10,447 nt of DNA, taken from contig DAOOKJ010000012.1 in the NCBI GenBank assembly GCA_035385585.1, forward strand, positions 1 to 10,447, in the 5' to 3' direction. A program made the position numbers and the translations under genes. The stretch is from DAOOKJ01 sp035385585. Lineage in GTDB: Bacteria > Patescibacteriota > Minisyncoccia > UBA6257. The notes beneath the pieces were generated by a model that saw only the letters and a program-made list of their open reading frames with translations, had not been told where the DNA came from and did no database searches. The first letter of the stretch is position 1. Every line of letters starts with the position of its first letter. Of the stretch, positions 1 through 6,886 are shown one piece after another.

Positions 1-510
1 CCAATTAGGAGATGGTACTAATACAAATACTAATACCCCAGTTTCTGTTTTAAACTTATCAAATGCAGTAGCAATATCAGCAGGAGATAGTCACACCTGC
101 GCCCTATTATCAGATGGTTCAGCAAAGTGTTGGGGAAAGAATGACTTTGGCCAATTAGGAGATGGTACTAATACAAATACTAATACCCCAGTTTCTGTTT
201 CAAACTTATCAAATGCAGTAACAATATCAGTAGGACTTATTCACACCTGTGCCCTATTATCAGATGGTTCAGCAAAGTGTTGGGGAAATAATGACTTTGG
301 CCAATTAGGAGATGGTACTAATACAAATACTAATACCCCAGTTTCTGTTTCAAACTTATCAAATGCAGTAGCAATATCAGCAGAATTTATTCACACCTGC
401 GCTGTATTATCAGATGGTTCAGCAAAGTGTTGGGGAGGGAATAACTTTGGCCAATTAGGAGATGGTGTTATTATTAAAACAAACACTCCAATTTCTGTAA
501 TCAATTACAA
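1..510 (+). repeat. Tandem 150-bp repeats encoding RCC1 units
   Basis: Units start at 1, 151 and 301, and a fourth partial unit starts at 451. The spacing is exactly 150 bp (50 codons). The first ~50 bases of the three full units are identical, apart from the last base of that block's neighbourhood in unit 1. Differences cluster around the codons just before HTC and after CWG. Such near identity suggests recent amplification or gene conversion of this part of the surface protein gene. Confidence 0.93.
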
Positions 511-2233
511 TTTAGATGGAAGATATGATAAACAAAATGGAATTCCTGCAACGATTCAAAAAGCCCCTTATTTTGAAGAAATTTATTTCATTCGTAAATA
601 TGCTTCTCTTGAACCAACTTTTAATTCAGCTGGAAATGAAGAAGAGGTAGTGTTGAATCGATCTCCTAATAATCCTTCTTCTTTAGGTCCAGCTAATTAT
701 GTTGATGGCTCTTGGGGAAATGACAATATTCCAACTTTAGAATTTACTCAATCTGATCCCGATACTGAAAACACGGTAAAATACAGAATTGAAATAGATG
801 ACAACGCTGATTTTAGTTCTCCAACTGTTGATTACACTTCAGTATTATTAGCTCAAGGAACAACTTCTTTTACTGTTGGTCAGGCTGCTGGGGGTGGAAT
901 CTATACTAAAGGAAATGAAGGTCAAATATTAGCTGATTCAACCAATTATTATTGGCGGGTAATGTCAGAAGATAATCATGGCGCCACTTCTTCCTGGATT
1001 ACAGCTAATTCCGGAAACATTGCTTTTAAAATTGATACCGTAGCACCAACTAATGTCGGAATTTCCTCAGTTATTGATAATACAGCTAATAAACTTACTA
1101 TTACTGCTTTAACTGCCACTGATTCTCTTTCTGGTTTACATTCTTCACCTTATTGGTTTGAAGAAATTTCAGGAAATCCTGGTGCTTCTAGTTCTAATAA
1201 TTGGCAAACCTCAACTAATTTTATTGACGACGGATTGTCAGCTAATACTCTGTATACCTATCAAGTTAAAGTTAGAGATGCTGCTGGTAATGAGTCGGCT
1301 TTTTCTACTCCTTTTTCTAAATATACTTTAGCCAATATTTCTTCAGATTTGATTTTAATTTCAAATTCTCAAACTCAGATTATCGCTTCTTGGCAGGCAA
1401 ATAATAATCCTCCTGGAACTGAATATTTTTGTGAAAATGTCACTGCTGGTACCAATTCTGATTGGATAACTTCTTTATCTTGGGTTTCTTCTAATCTAAC
1501 TTGTGGTACAACTTATTCCTTTAGGGTAAAAGCTCGAAACAAGGAAGGAGTAGAAACTGATTTTGTCAGTGAAGTCAGTCATTCGACTCAGGGTTGTTCA
1601 TCATCTGTTGGCGTTCAAATACCTTCTCAAGGGCATATATCTCCAACAACTCCAGCCAGTGGCCCCCGAGTTTTAATTAACAATGGCGCAGAGTATACTG
1701 ATAGTCTAATCGTAAATCTTACTTTATTTGGTGGACTAGATGTTATCAGAATGGCGATTTCAAACAATCCAGGATGTAGAGATTTTGATTCAACTAGTCA
1801 AATTCCTTATCAATCTTCTTACCAATGGAATTTGTGTCAAGGTATGGATAGTTGTCCAGAAGGTGAATACATTGTTTGTGTTAAATTTTTCAATTCTCGG
1901 GGTACAGCCTCAGCAGCTGTTTCTGACAGCATTATTTATAAAAGAAAAACCGAAGTGTCAAAAGAAAAAAAGTCAGTCTTACAGCCTTCAATTATTGAAG
2001 AAGCGCTAGAAGTTTTTAAACCCTTAATTCCTGAATTTCTAAAACCAAAACCAGCAGAAGAAATAAAGCCATCAGAAATTTCTATTGAAGAACTAGAACC
2101 AAAAGAAGCACCAGTGAAACTTAGTGGTAAAAAGCAAGTATTACCTTTAAGGCCGATTAAAGAATTTATTTTAATACCTATACTAGTGGTTGTACTTATT
2201 GTAGTTACATTTCTTTTCCGGTATTTTTTATAG
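2..2233 (+). CDS. Large cell-surface protein with RCC1 repeats, Fn3-like domains and C-terminal membrane anchor (5' partial)
   Basis: The frame is open from base 2, so the N-terminus lies outside the window. A GTG at 650 is internal and not the start. The first ~165 codons carry three and a bit RCC1-type repeats of 50 residues, with the pattern HTCAxLSDGSAKCWGxNxFGQLGDG that is typical of bacterial surface RCC1 proteins; such repeats usually form a beta-propeller. From about base 650 come two or three fibronectin type III-like modules (YYWRV at 947-961, YTYQVKVRDAAGNES at 1256-1300, YSFRVKARNKEGVET at 1514-1558), then a cysteine-containing beta-sandwich-like region (about 1660-1945) and a charged Pro/Glu/Lys linker. 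A single hydrophobic segment (about 2168-2222) ends in RYFL, which suggests an anchored protein with most of its mass outside the cell. Its role is probably adhesion or surface-layer structure. The ligand is unknown, and the domain calls rest on motif reading alone. Confidence 0.88.
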   Translation, partial: QLGDGTNTNTNTPVSVLNLSNAVAISAGDSHTCALLSDGSAKCWGKNDFGQLGDGTNTNTNTPVSVSNLSNAVTISVGLIHTCALLSDGSAKCWGNNDFGQLGDGTNTNTNTPVSVSNLSNAVAISAEFIHTCAVLSDGSAKCWGGNNFGQLGDGVIIKTNTPISVINYNLDGRYDKQNGIPATIQKAPYFEEIYFIRKYASLEPTFNSAGNEEEVVLNRSPNNPSSLGPANYVDGSWGNDNIPTLEFTQSDPDTENTVKYRIEIDDNADFSSPTVDYTSVLLAQGTTSFTVGQAAGGGIYTKGNEGQILADSTNYYWRVMSEDNHGATSSWITANSGNIAFKIDTVAPTNVGISSVIDNTANKLTITALTATDSLSGLHSSPYWFEEISGNPGASSSNNWQTSTNFIDDGLSANTLYTYQVKVRDAAGNESAFSTPFSKYTLANISSDLILISNSQTQIIASWQANNNPPGTEYFCENVTAGTNSDWITSLSWVSSNLTCGTTYSFRVKARNKEGVETDFVSEVSHSTQGCSSSVGVQIPSQGHISPTTPASGPRVLINNGAEYTDSLIVNLTLFGGLDVIRMAISNNPGCRDFDSTSQIPYQSSYQWNLCQGMDSCPEGEYIVCVKFFNSRGTASAAVSDSIIYKRKTEVSKEKKSVLQPSIIEEALEVFKPLIPEFLKPKPAEEIKPSEISIEELEPKEAPVKLSGKKQVLPLRPIKEFILIPILVVVLIVVTFLFRYFL

Positions 2234-2501
2234 ACACAGAAGATGAGAGGAACTTTTGAAATTTTAAGAAAATTAAGGACTAAAAACGAAAAGCCAAATT
2301 AAAAATAAATAAATCAAAAATAATTTTACTAATTGTCATTTCTCCCTGTACTTCCTAGTGCTAGTAAGCCCCTAATAAGAATCACTTTTATGGATTAACC
2401 AATCTTAGACATATTAGTAAATATTAAAATTTTAAAAATCACGACTTTTGTATTCCATCATAAAAGTGAAGGCGAGTTCTAAAATACTTTGACTCTAATG
2501 T

Positions 2502-2531
2502 AAAAGCCTCATTTAATGAGGCTTTTTATTT
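2502..2531 (+). terminator. Intrinsic terminator upstream of the 703-aa gene
   Basis: AAAAGCCTCA pairs perfectly with TGAGGCTTTT around a TTTAA loop and is followed by TTATTTTT. It probably ends the transcript of the surface protein gene, although it lies 270 bp past its stop. It is nearly identical to the terminator at 4876-4902. Confidence 0.85.
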
Positions 2532-2573
2532 TTAGATAAATGATAGAGTAAATTAGAATTTTAAGTAACTTTG

Positions 2574-2582
2574 TGATAGAAT
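2574..2582 (+). promoter_or_regulatory. Extended -10 promoter for the 703-aa gene
   Basis: TGATAGAAT reads as TGn followed by a -10 hexamer TAGAAT (2577-2582), and no good -35 is seen. The predicted start of transcription is near 2589, giving a leader of about 17 nt without a Shine-Dalgarno sequence before the ATG at 2607. The same layout recurs at three other genes in the window, which raises confidence. Confidence 0.55.
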
Positions 2583-2606
2583 GTTTTAAATTTAATTTTT
2601 AAGAAA

Positions 2607-4718
2607 ATGCCAGAGAATCTAGGAGAACAATTTCTTCATCAGCAAAATCCTGAACTTCATAAATCAGAGTATGTTCAGCACGAAAAGGAAAGATTAAAAA
2701 GAGCTGGAAAGGAAGTTTCTCAAAAGCCAGCAGAAGAGATTGCTAATTGGATGAAACTTTTAGAAAGGACTCATTTAGGCCATCGTGATGATCCAGAAGT
2801 TTTAAACAGAATCAAGGAATCTTATCATAAAAAATATCTTATTAAACCTGAGGATATTCCTGAGAGCTATTTTGATAATCAAAGAAGAATAGCTCGGGAA
2901 CTTGGTTATGGAGATATCGAGATTACAGACGAGATGAAACAAGAAGCAGCAGAAACTATTAGAGCTGACCAAAAAGCCACTCTAGATCTCTGGCTTGATT
3001 ATTTTCTTTCTCCTGATTCTGATAGTTATCCGATGTGGGCAAAATACTGGGCTTTTGAAGGAATGACTAAACTTGGTTCTTATGATAAAGAAAAGCATGT
3101 TTTTAGTAGAAGAGATAAAAATACTGTTGCTCCTTATCCTGATTTGAATCGGGAAGCCTTAGCTTATGTGCTTGATGCTATAATTAAAAAAGCTAATCAA
3201 GAAAATATTCCTTTGGATCAAGAAAATCCAGAATTTCAGAAACTGCTTCAAGGTGCTAATTTTGGCAAACTCTATAGCTGGGCTATAGAAAAAGTCACCC
3301 CTACAGAAGAGAATGAACTTTTGGAAATAAGAGGAAAGTGGGTTAAATATCCTCAGGGTTCTGATCCAACTCCTTTAGTGGAATCTTTACAAGGACATGG
3401 TACTGGTTGGTGTACTGTTGGAGAACATACTGCCAGAAAGAAGCTCCAAAAAGGAGATTTCTATGTTTATTATTCTTATGATAAAAATGGTAAGCCTACT
3501 ATTCCTAGAATTGCTATCAGAATGGAAGGAAAAAGAATTGCAGAAGTCATGGGTATTGCTCATGAGCAGAATCTTGATCCTCAGATTGCTCAAACAGATA
3601 TTTTAACAAACAAATTAAAAGAGTTTGACATAGAAGGCAAAAGATACCAGAAAAGATCTGATGATATGAAAAAACTCACTGAGATTGAGAAAAAACACAA
3701 ACAAGGAATTTCTCTTTCAAAGGAAGAATTAAGATTTCTTTATGAAATTGATGAGGAAATAATTGAAGGATTTGGGTTGTATAAAGATCCCAGAATAGAA
3801 GAAATCATAGAACAGAGAAACATAAGAAAAGACTTAGCTTTTGCTTTAGATTGTACAGAAGAAGAAATCAGTCTTACTAAAGAAGAAGCTTTAAAAGGAG
3901 GAATTAAATATCATTATGGATATTTAGATTTAAGGTATTTCACCTCTGCTAAAGATCTTACTTTACCAGAATCAGTAGGAGGAGGTCTCTATCTTGACAG
4001 CCTTACCTCTGCTGAAGGTCTTATTTTACCAAAATCAATAAGAGGGGGACTTGTTATGAGAAGTCTTACCTCTGCTAAAGGTGTTATTTTCCCAGAATCA
4101 ATGTCAATAGGAGGAAGTCTTGATCTTAGTAGTCTTACCTCTGCTGAAGACCTTACTTTACCAGATTCAGTAGGAAGAGATGTTAATCTTAGAAGGCTTA
4201 TCTCTGCTAAAGGCCTTATTTTACCAAAATCAATAGGAGGAGAGCTTTATCTTAACAATCTTACTTCTGCTGAAGACCTTACTTTACCAGATTCAGTAGG
4301 ATGGCATGTTTATCTTGGTAGTCTTACCTATGTTAAAGGCCCTACTTTACCAAAATCAACAAGACCAAAATCAATAGGAGGAGATCTCTATCTTAACAGC
4401 CTTACCTCTGCTGAAGGTCTTATTTTACAAGAATCAATAGGAGGAGATCTTGATCTTAGCCGTCTTACCTCTGCTGAAGGTCTTACTTTACCAAAATCAA
4501 TAGGAGGAAATCTTTATCTTAGAAGCCTTACCTCTGCTAAAGGCCTTATTTTACCAAAATCAATAGGAAGAGATCTTTTTCTTGACAGTCTTACCTCTGC
4601 TGAAGATCTTATTTTACCAGAATCAATAGGAGGACATATTTATCTTTATAGTCTCGATGATATAGAAAAAGACAAACTTAAACAAAGATATCCTCAATTA
4701 GCTGATAAGATTATATAG
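2607..4718 (+). CDS. Uncharacterised protein: PcfJ-like WCT domain plus LRR-like solenoid repeats
   Basis: A 703-residue soluble protein with no signal peptide. Residues 1-120 are charged and helical. Residues 125-190 hold a conserved-looking block (LDLWLDYFLSPD, YPMWAKYWAFEGM, PYPDLNREALAYVLDAI) that I associate with a family of unknown function in Patescibacteria. Residues 258-325 (GTGWCT at 265-270, GDFYVYY, PRIAIRM, EVMGIAHEQNLDP) resemble the core of PcfJ-like proteins of plasmids and phages. A charged helical part (340-430) follows, then twelve repeats of about 21 residues (437-683) on the pattern GGxLxLxSLTSAEGLxLPxSI, which should fold as a leucine-rich or beta-solenoid surface for binding a partner. 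No catalytic function can be assigned. The gene has its own promoter and terminators on both sides, so it is probably monocistronic. Start: ATG 2607 is the first in frame after the promoter. Confidence 0.9.
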   Translation: MPENLGEQFLHQQNPELHKSEYVQHEKERLKRAGKEVSQKPAEEIANWMKLLERTHLGHRDDPEVLNRIKESYHKKYLIKPEDIPESYFDNQRRIARELGYGDIEITDEMKQEAAETIRADQKATLDLWLDYFLSPDSDSYPMWAKYWAFEGMTKLGSYDKEKHVFSRRDKNTVAPYPDLNREALAYVLDAIIKKANQENIPLDQENPEFQKLLQGANFGKLYSWAIEKVTPTEENELLEIRGKWVKYPQGSDPTPLVESLQGHGTGWCTVGEHTARKKLQKGDFYVYYSYDKNGKPTIPRIAIRMEGKRIAEVMGIAHEQNLDPQIAQTDILTNKLKEFDIEGKRYQKRSDDMKKLTEIEKKHKQGISLSKEELRFLYEIDEEIIEGFGLYKDPRIEEIIEQRNIRKDLAFALDCTEEEISLTKEEALKGGIKYHYGYLDLRYFTSAKDLTLPESVGGGLYLDSLTSAEGLILPKSIRGGLVMRSLTSAKGVIFPESMSIGGSLDLSSLTSAEDLTLPDSVGRDVNLRRLISAKGLILPKSIGGELYLNNLTSAEDLTLPDSVGWHVYLGSLTYVKGPTLPKSTRPKSIGGDLYLNSLTSAEGLILQESIGGDLDLSRLTSAEGLTLPKSIGGNLYLRSLTSAKGLILPKSIGRDLFLDSLTSAEDLILPESIGGHIYLYSLDDIEKDKLKQRYPQLADKII
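3915..4655 (+). repeat. 63-bp tandem repeats encoding a 21-residue LRR-like unit
   Basis: About twelve in-frame copies begin at residues 437, 458, 479, 502, 523, 544, 565, 591, 612, 633, 654 and 675 of the protein. Most are exactly 63 bp. One is lengthened by 6 bp (MSI insertion near 4100) and one by 15 bp (4349-4378). Conserved positions are LTSA, LP and SIGG. The variable positions follow each GG and the Leu before SLTSA. Confidence 0.93.
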
Positions 4719-4821
4719 TTTTATTCTTAAAACCTAACCAGCTGTTTAAAAGTTAATTTTTAGTTGATTTTTTTTACTTTATTTCTGAAAAACAGGTTCT
4801 AACATCCTCTATTAATCTCTG

Positions 4822-4869
4822 CCCTGAACTACGTAGGGTTCATGGCCATAAACCCAACGTGGTTTATGG
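4822..4869 (+). repeat. Adjacent small inverted repeats
   Basis: GGTTCATGG (4837-4845), CCATAAACC (4846-4854) and GGTTTATGG (4861-4869) lie together, so the middle segment can pair perfectly with the right one (loop CAACGT) and, with one mismatch, matches the left one. CCCT/AGGG (4822-4825, 4835-4838) adds a competing stem. The cluster sits just before the terminator at 4876. It could be an RNA switch or the remains of a small repeat element. Confidence 0.5.
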
Positions 4870-4875
4870 TCCTGT

Positions 4876-4902
4876 AAAAAGCCTCATTAAATGAGACTTT
4901 TT
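4876..4902 (+). terminator. Intrinsic terminator after the 703-aa gene
   Basis: AAAAAGCCTCAT pairs with ATGAGACTTTTT with one C-A mismatch around a TAA loop. It is nearly identical to the terminator at 2502-2531. The -35 of the next promoter starts at 4901, inside its T-run. Confidence 0.8.
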
Positions 4903-4929
4903 GATTCTTTTAAGAAGACATGATATAAT
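4901..4929 (+). promoter_or_regulatory. Promoter for the deacetylase-like gene
   Basis: TTGATT (4901-4906), a 17-bp spacer ending in TGA, and TATAAT (4924-4929) form a near-consensus extended -10 promoter. Transcription should start near 4936, about 18 nt before the ATG at 4954, in a leader without a Shine-Dalgarno sequence. Confidence 0.8.
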
Positions 4930-4953
4930 AAAGACAAAATTAATAATAAAAAT

Positions 4954-5916
4954 ATGAAAAAATCTACTGTCATTTCTTTAATTATTATAGTCATTGCCTT
5001 AATTTTAATTGGCTATTTTCAATCTCTTCAACAGCCTGTTACTCAGGAAAAACCGATAGTACAAACAGAAACAGAAACTAAGAAAACAAATGGTTTAATT
5101 ATGTTGATAGAATTTGAAGAAATTAATGGAGTTTTGTGGTGGGAAAAACAGTTGGACCAAAGAAACTTAAATGCTTTGGTTTCTGTTCAGGAAAATATCT
5201 TGGAAAAATGTCCGGAAACTTTTAAAAGGTTGGCAGAAAAAGGGTATGAGATAGCAGGAAATTATTCCGAGGCTCCGTTTTGGGATATGCCTTATGACAG
5301 GCAATTTCAAATTATGAAAGAAACGAAAGAATTAGTGGAAAAAGTTACAGGCAAACCAATGAGAATTTTTTCTAGCCGATATTTTGCTTACGATGAAAAC
5401 ACTTTGAAGGCGGCAGATGCTTTGGGTATTGAATATGTTTTAGCCAGAGGAACTAAAGGGGTTGAAGCCATTGTTTATTCTCCTTTAGAATATAAAGTGA
5501 AAATTATTTCTATCTCCAATGTTCCTTTTGAAGAAATGGGTACTGGCTCTTTGTGCGATTATAGTTTATGGGCAAGAGGGGCCTCAAGTGAAGATTTTGA
5601 CAAGGTGGTGGAAGGAAGTATTGAAATGAAACCAACTAATATGATTTTGGTTTCTCACGCTTATTTGGGCGGAACTAAAATTGATTGGTGGAAAGTTTAT
5701 GAAAAGGCTTTAAGTTCGGACAAAGTGTCTTGGAAAAAATTTAATGACTGGCTAAATAATTTAACACCTTTAAAAATGAAAAATTCAGAAATCCCTGTTA
5801 ACAAAGAAGTAAAATACGAGGTTCCAAAGCCAGCAGTGCCAATCGAAGATTTAGAACAGATTCCTGATTTAAATGAATTAAAATCTCAAGAAACTTTTAG
5901 CCCTGTTTGCTACTAA
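4954..5916 (+). CDS. Membrane-anchored NodB-fold (polysaccharide deacetylase-like) protein lacking metal ligands
   Basis: 320 residues. Residues 5-22 (STVISLIIIVIALILIGY) form an uncleaved signal anchor, so the rest lies outside the membrane. The body has the outline of a polysaccharide deacetylase: LIEFEEING (51-59) at the position of motif 1, KGYEIAGNYSEAPFW (96-110) at motif 2, KVTGKPMRIFSSRYFAYDENTLKAADALGIEYVLA (130-164), and MILVSHAY (230-237) at the last motif. The usual catalytic Asp-Asp and the H-x3-H zinc ligands are absent (FEE, and NYSEA without His), so it may not hydrolyse acetyl groups. It could bind wall or surface glycan, or use another chemistry. The C-terminal ~45 residues are Pro/Glu-rich and end in VCY. 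It is a single gene between a promoter and a terminator. The fold assignment is moderate and the function is inferred. Confidence 0.82.
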   Translation: MKKSTVISLIIIVIALILIGYFQSLQQPVTQEKPIVQTETETKKTNGLIMLIEFEEINGVLWWEKQLDQRNLNALVSVQENILEKCPETFKRLAEKGYEIAGNYSEAPFWDMPYDRQFQIMKETKELVEKVTGKPMRIFSSRYFAYDENTLKAADALGIEYVLARGTKGVEAIVYSPLEYKVKIISISNVPFEEMGTGSLCDYSLWARGASSEDFDKVVEGSIEMKPTNMILVSHAYLGGTKIDWWKVYEKALSSDKVSWKKFNDWLNNLTPLKMKNSEIPVNKEVKYEVPKPAVPIEDLEQIPDLNELKSQETFSPVCY

Positions 5917-5935
5917 GACTACAAACCTATCTTTC

Positions 5936-5960
5936 AAAAGCCCTATAAAAGGGGCTTTTT
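5936..5960 (+). terminator. Intrinsic terminator after the deacetylase-like gene
   Basis: AAAAGCCC (5936-5943) pairs with GGGCTTTT (5952-5959), the loop closes with a T-G pair, and TTTTT runs to 5960. It lies 20 bp past the stop codon at 5914-5916. Confidence 0.85.
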
Positions 5961-5994
5961 GATTAAATTGAAATTATATAAAATTGTAGTTTTG

Positions 5995-6003
5995 TGGTAA
6001 AAT
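5995..6003 (+). promoter_or_regulatory. murI: Extended -10 promoter giving a leaderless murI transcript
   Basis: TGG followed by TAAAAT (5998-6003) matches the extended -10 pattern used elsewhere in the window. Seven bases further is position 6011, the A of the ATG that best fits MurI, so the mRNA should begin at or next to the start codon. The earlier in-frame ATG at 6002 lies inside this -10 box. No convincing -35 is seen. Confidence 0.6.
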
Positions 6004-6010
6004 GGAAACA

Positions 6011-6814
6011 ATGATTGGGGTATTTGATTTGGGATTAGGAGGGTTAACGATATTTAAGGAGTTATTGAAAGAACTGCCTGATTATAATTATTTTTATCTG
6101 GGAGACAATGCCCGAGTGCCTTATGGTCCGCGTTCGCCAGAGATAATATTTCAGTTTACTCAAGAAGCGGTTGATTATTTGTTTAAAACAGGTTGCGAAT
6201 TGATTATTTTAACTTGTAATACTGCTTCAAGTGTAGCCTTAAAAAGGATTCAACAGGAATATTTGCCAAAAAATTATCCCGAACGTCGAGTTTTGGGAGT
6301 AATAAGACCGGCAGTTGAAGGGGTAACTGAGAAAACTTTTAACAATCGGATTGGAATTATTGGCACTGAAGCCACGATTAATTCCGGCGCTTTTGAAAGG
6401 GAAATTAAAAAACTTAAACCAGAAGCAAAAGTTTTTACTAGCAGTTGCCCTTTGCTGGTTCCTATTATTGAAGCCGGGGAATTAAATTGGCAAGGATTGG
6501 ATTTAATTTTAGATAAATATCTATCTCCCTTGAGAAAAAAAGATATTGACGCTTTAATTTTAGGCTGCACTCACTATTCTTTAATAAAAGAAAAAATTCA
6601 AAAACATATTGGCAAAGGAGTTCGTTTAATTTCAGAAGAAGAAATCGTGCCGATAAAATTAAAAGATTATTTATGGAGACATCCAGAAATGGAGAAAAGA
6701 TTAAAAAGGGAAGGCAAAGTGAAATTTTTGGTCACCGCTTATTCGCAAAGATTTCAAGATTTGGCAAAAATGTTTTTGGGAAAAGAAGTAAATTTTGAGA
6801 AGGTGGAAATTTAG
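6011..6814 (+). CDS. murI: Glutamate racemase
   Basis: Converts L-glutamate to D-glutamate, the cytoplasmic building block for the second residue of the peptidoglycan stem peptide. From M(6011) the protein has 267 residues, a normal length. It begins MIGVFDLGLGGLTIF, the usual N-terminus (compare FDSGxGGL). Visible motifs are GDNARVPYGPRS (30-42), TCNTAS with the first catalytic Cys at residue 69, and GCTHY with the second catalytic Cys at 186 and His at 188. The Ser normally following the first Asp (FDSG) is Leu here (FDLG, residue 7), which is unusual for a substrate-contacting position. An in-frame ATG at 6002 would add three residues but lies in the promoter. Spacing and terminators on both sides suggest a single-gene transcript. 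Identification is firm, and full activity is likely but not certain given the Ser-to-Leu change. Confidence 0.95.
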   Translation: MIGVFDLGLGGLTIFKELLKELPDYNYFYLGDNARVPYGPRSPEIIFQFTQEAVDYLFKTGCELIILTCNTASSVALKRIQQEYLPKNYPERRVLGVIRPAVEGVTEKTFNNRIGIIGTEATINSGAFEREIKKLKPEAKVFTSSCPLLVPIIEAGELNWQGLDLILDKYLSPLRKKDIDALILGCTHYSLIKEKIQKHIGKGVRLISEEEIVPIKLKDYLWRHPEMEKRLKREGKVKFLVTAYSQRFQDLAKMFLGKEVNFEKVEI

Positions 6815-6886
6815 AGCCAGATTTTAGGCTCTTGATCAGGGGCTGAATAAGTCTTTCAAGAAACAATCATTTTCGGTTGTTTTTTT
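6813..6886 (+). terminator. Hairpin overlapping the murI stop, then an intrinsic terminator
   Basis: AGAGCC (6813-6818) and GGCTCT (6827-6832) form a hairpin that includes part of the stop codon but lacks a T-run. The likely terminator is further on: AAACAATC (6861-6868) pairs with GGTTGTTT (6875-6882), followed by T's to 6886. Its right arm also contains the -35 of the prfB promoter. Confidence 0.7.

Larger units (their letters stand above)
2234..2606. other. Gene-free region with a terminator and a promoter
   Basis: This 373-base AT-rich stretch holds no convincing gene. A 19-codon frame at 2243-2302 has no recognisable similarity. It contains a 10-bp inverted repeat (CACTTTTATG at 2383-2392, CATAAAAGTG at 2459-2468), an intrinsic terminator at 2502-2531, and an extended -10 promoter just before the next gene. 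I see nothing that can be supported in 2303-2380. Confidence 0.7.

Noticed and set aside
1..510. CRISPR array
   Set aside because: The 150-bp units are coding, adjacent without spacers, and in frame with the surface protein. The same holds for the 63-bp repeats at 3915-4655.
1740..2009. Plus-strand frame of 89 codons
   Set aside because: It is a shadow inside the surface protein gene in another frame, with no motif.
650..2233. A separate gene starting at GTG 650
   Set aside because: The same frame is open back to base 2 and encodes RCC1 repeats that run into it, so this is one partial gene.
2243..2302. 19-codon frame after the surface protein
   Set aside because: There is no ribosome binding site, no similarity and low complexity. 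Such frames are expected by chance.
3387..3606. Frames of 68 and 69 codons on both strands
   Set aside because: They lie wholly inside the 703-codon gene and have no motif or start signal.
6274..6570. 98-codon minus-strand frame
   Set aside because: It is antisense to murI, which is clearly identified.
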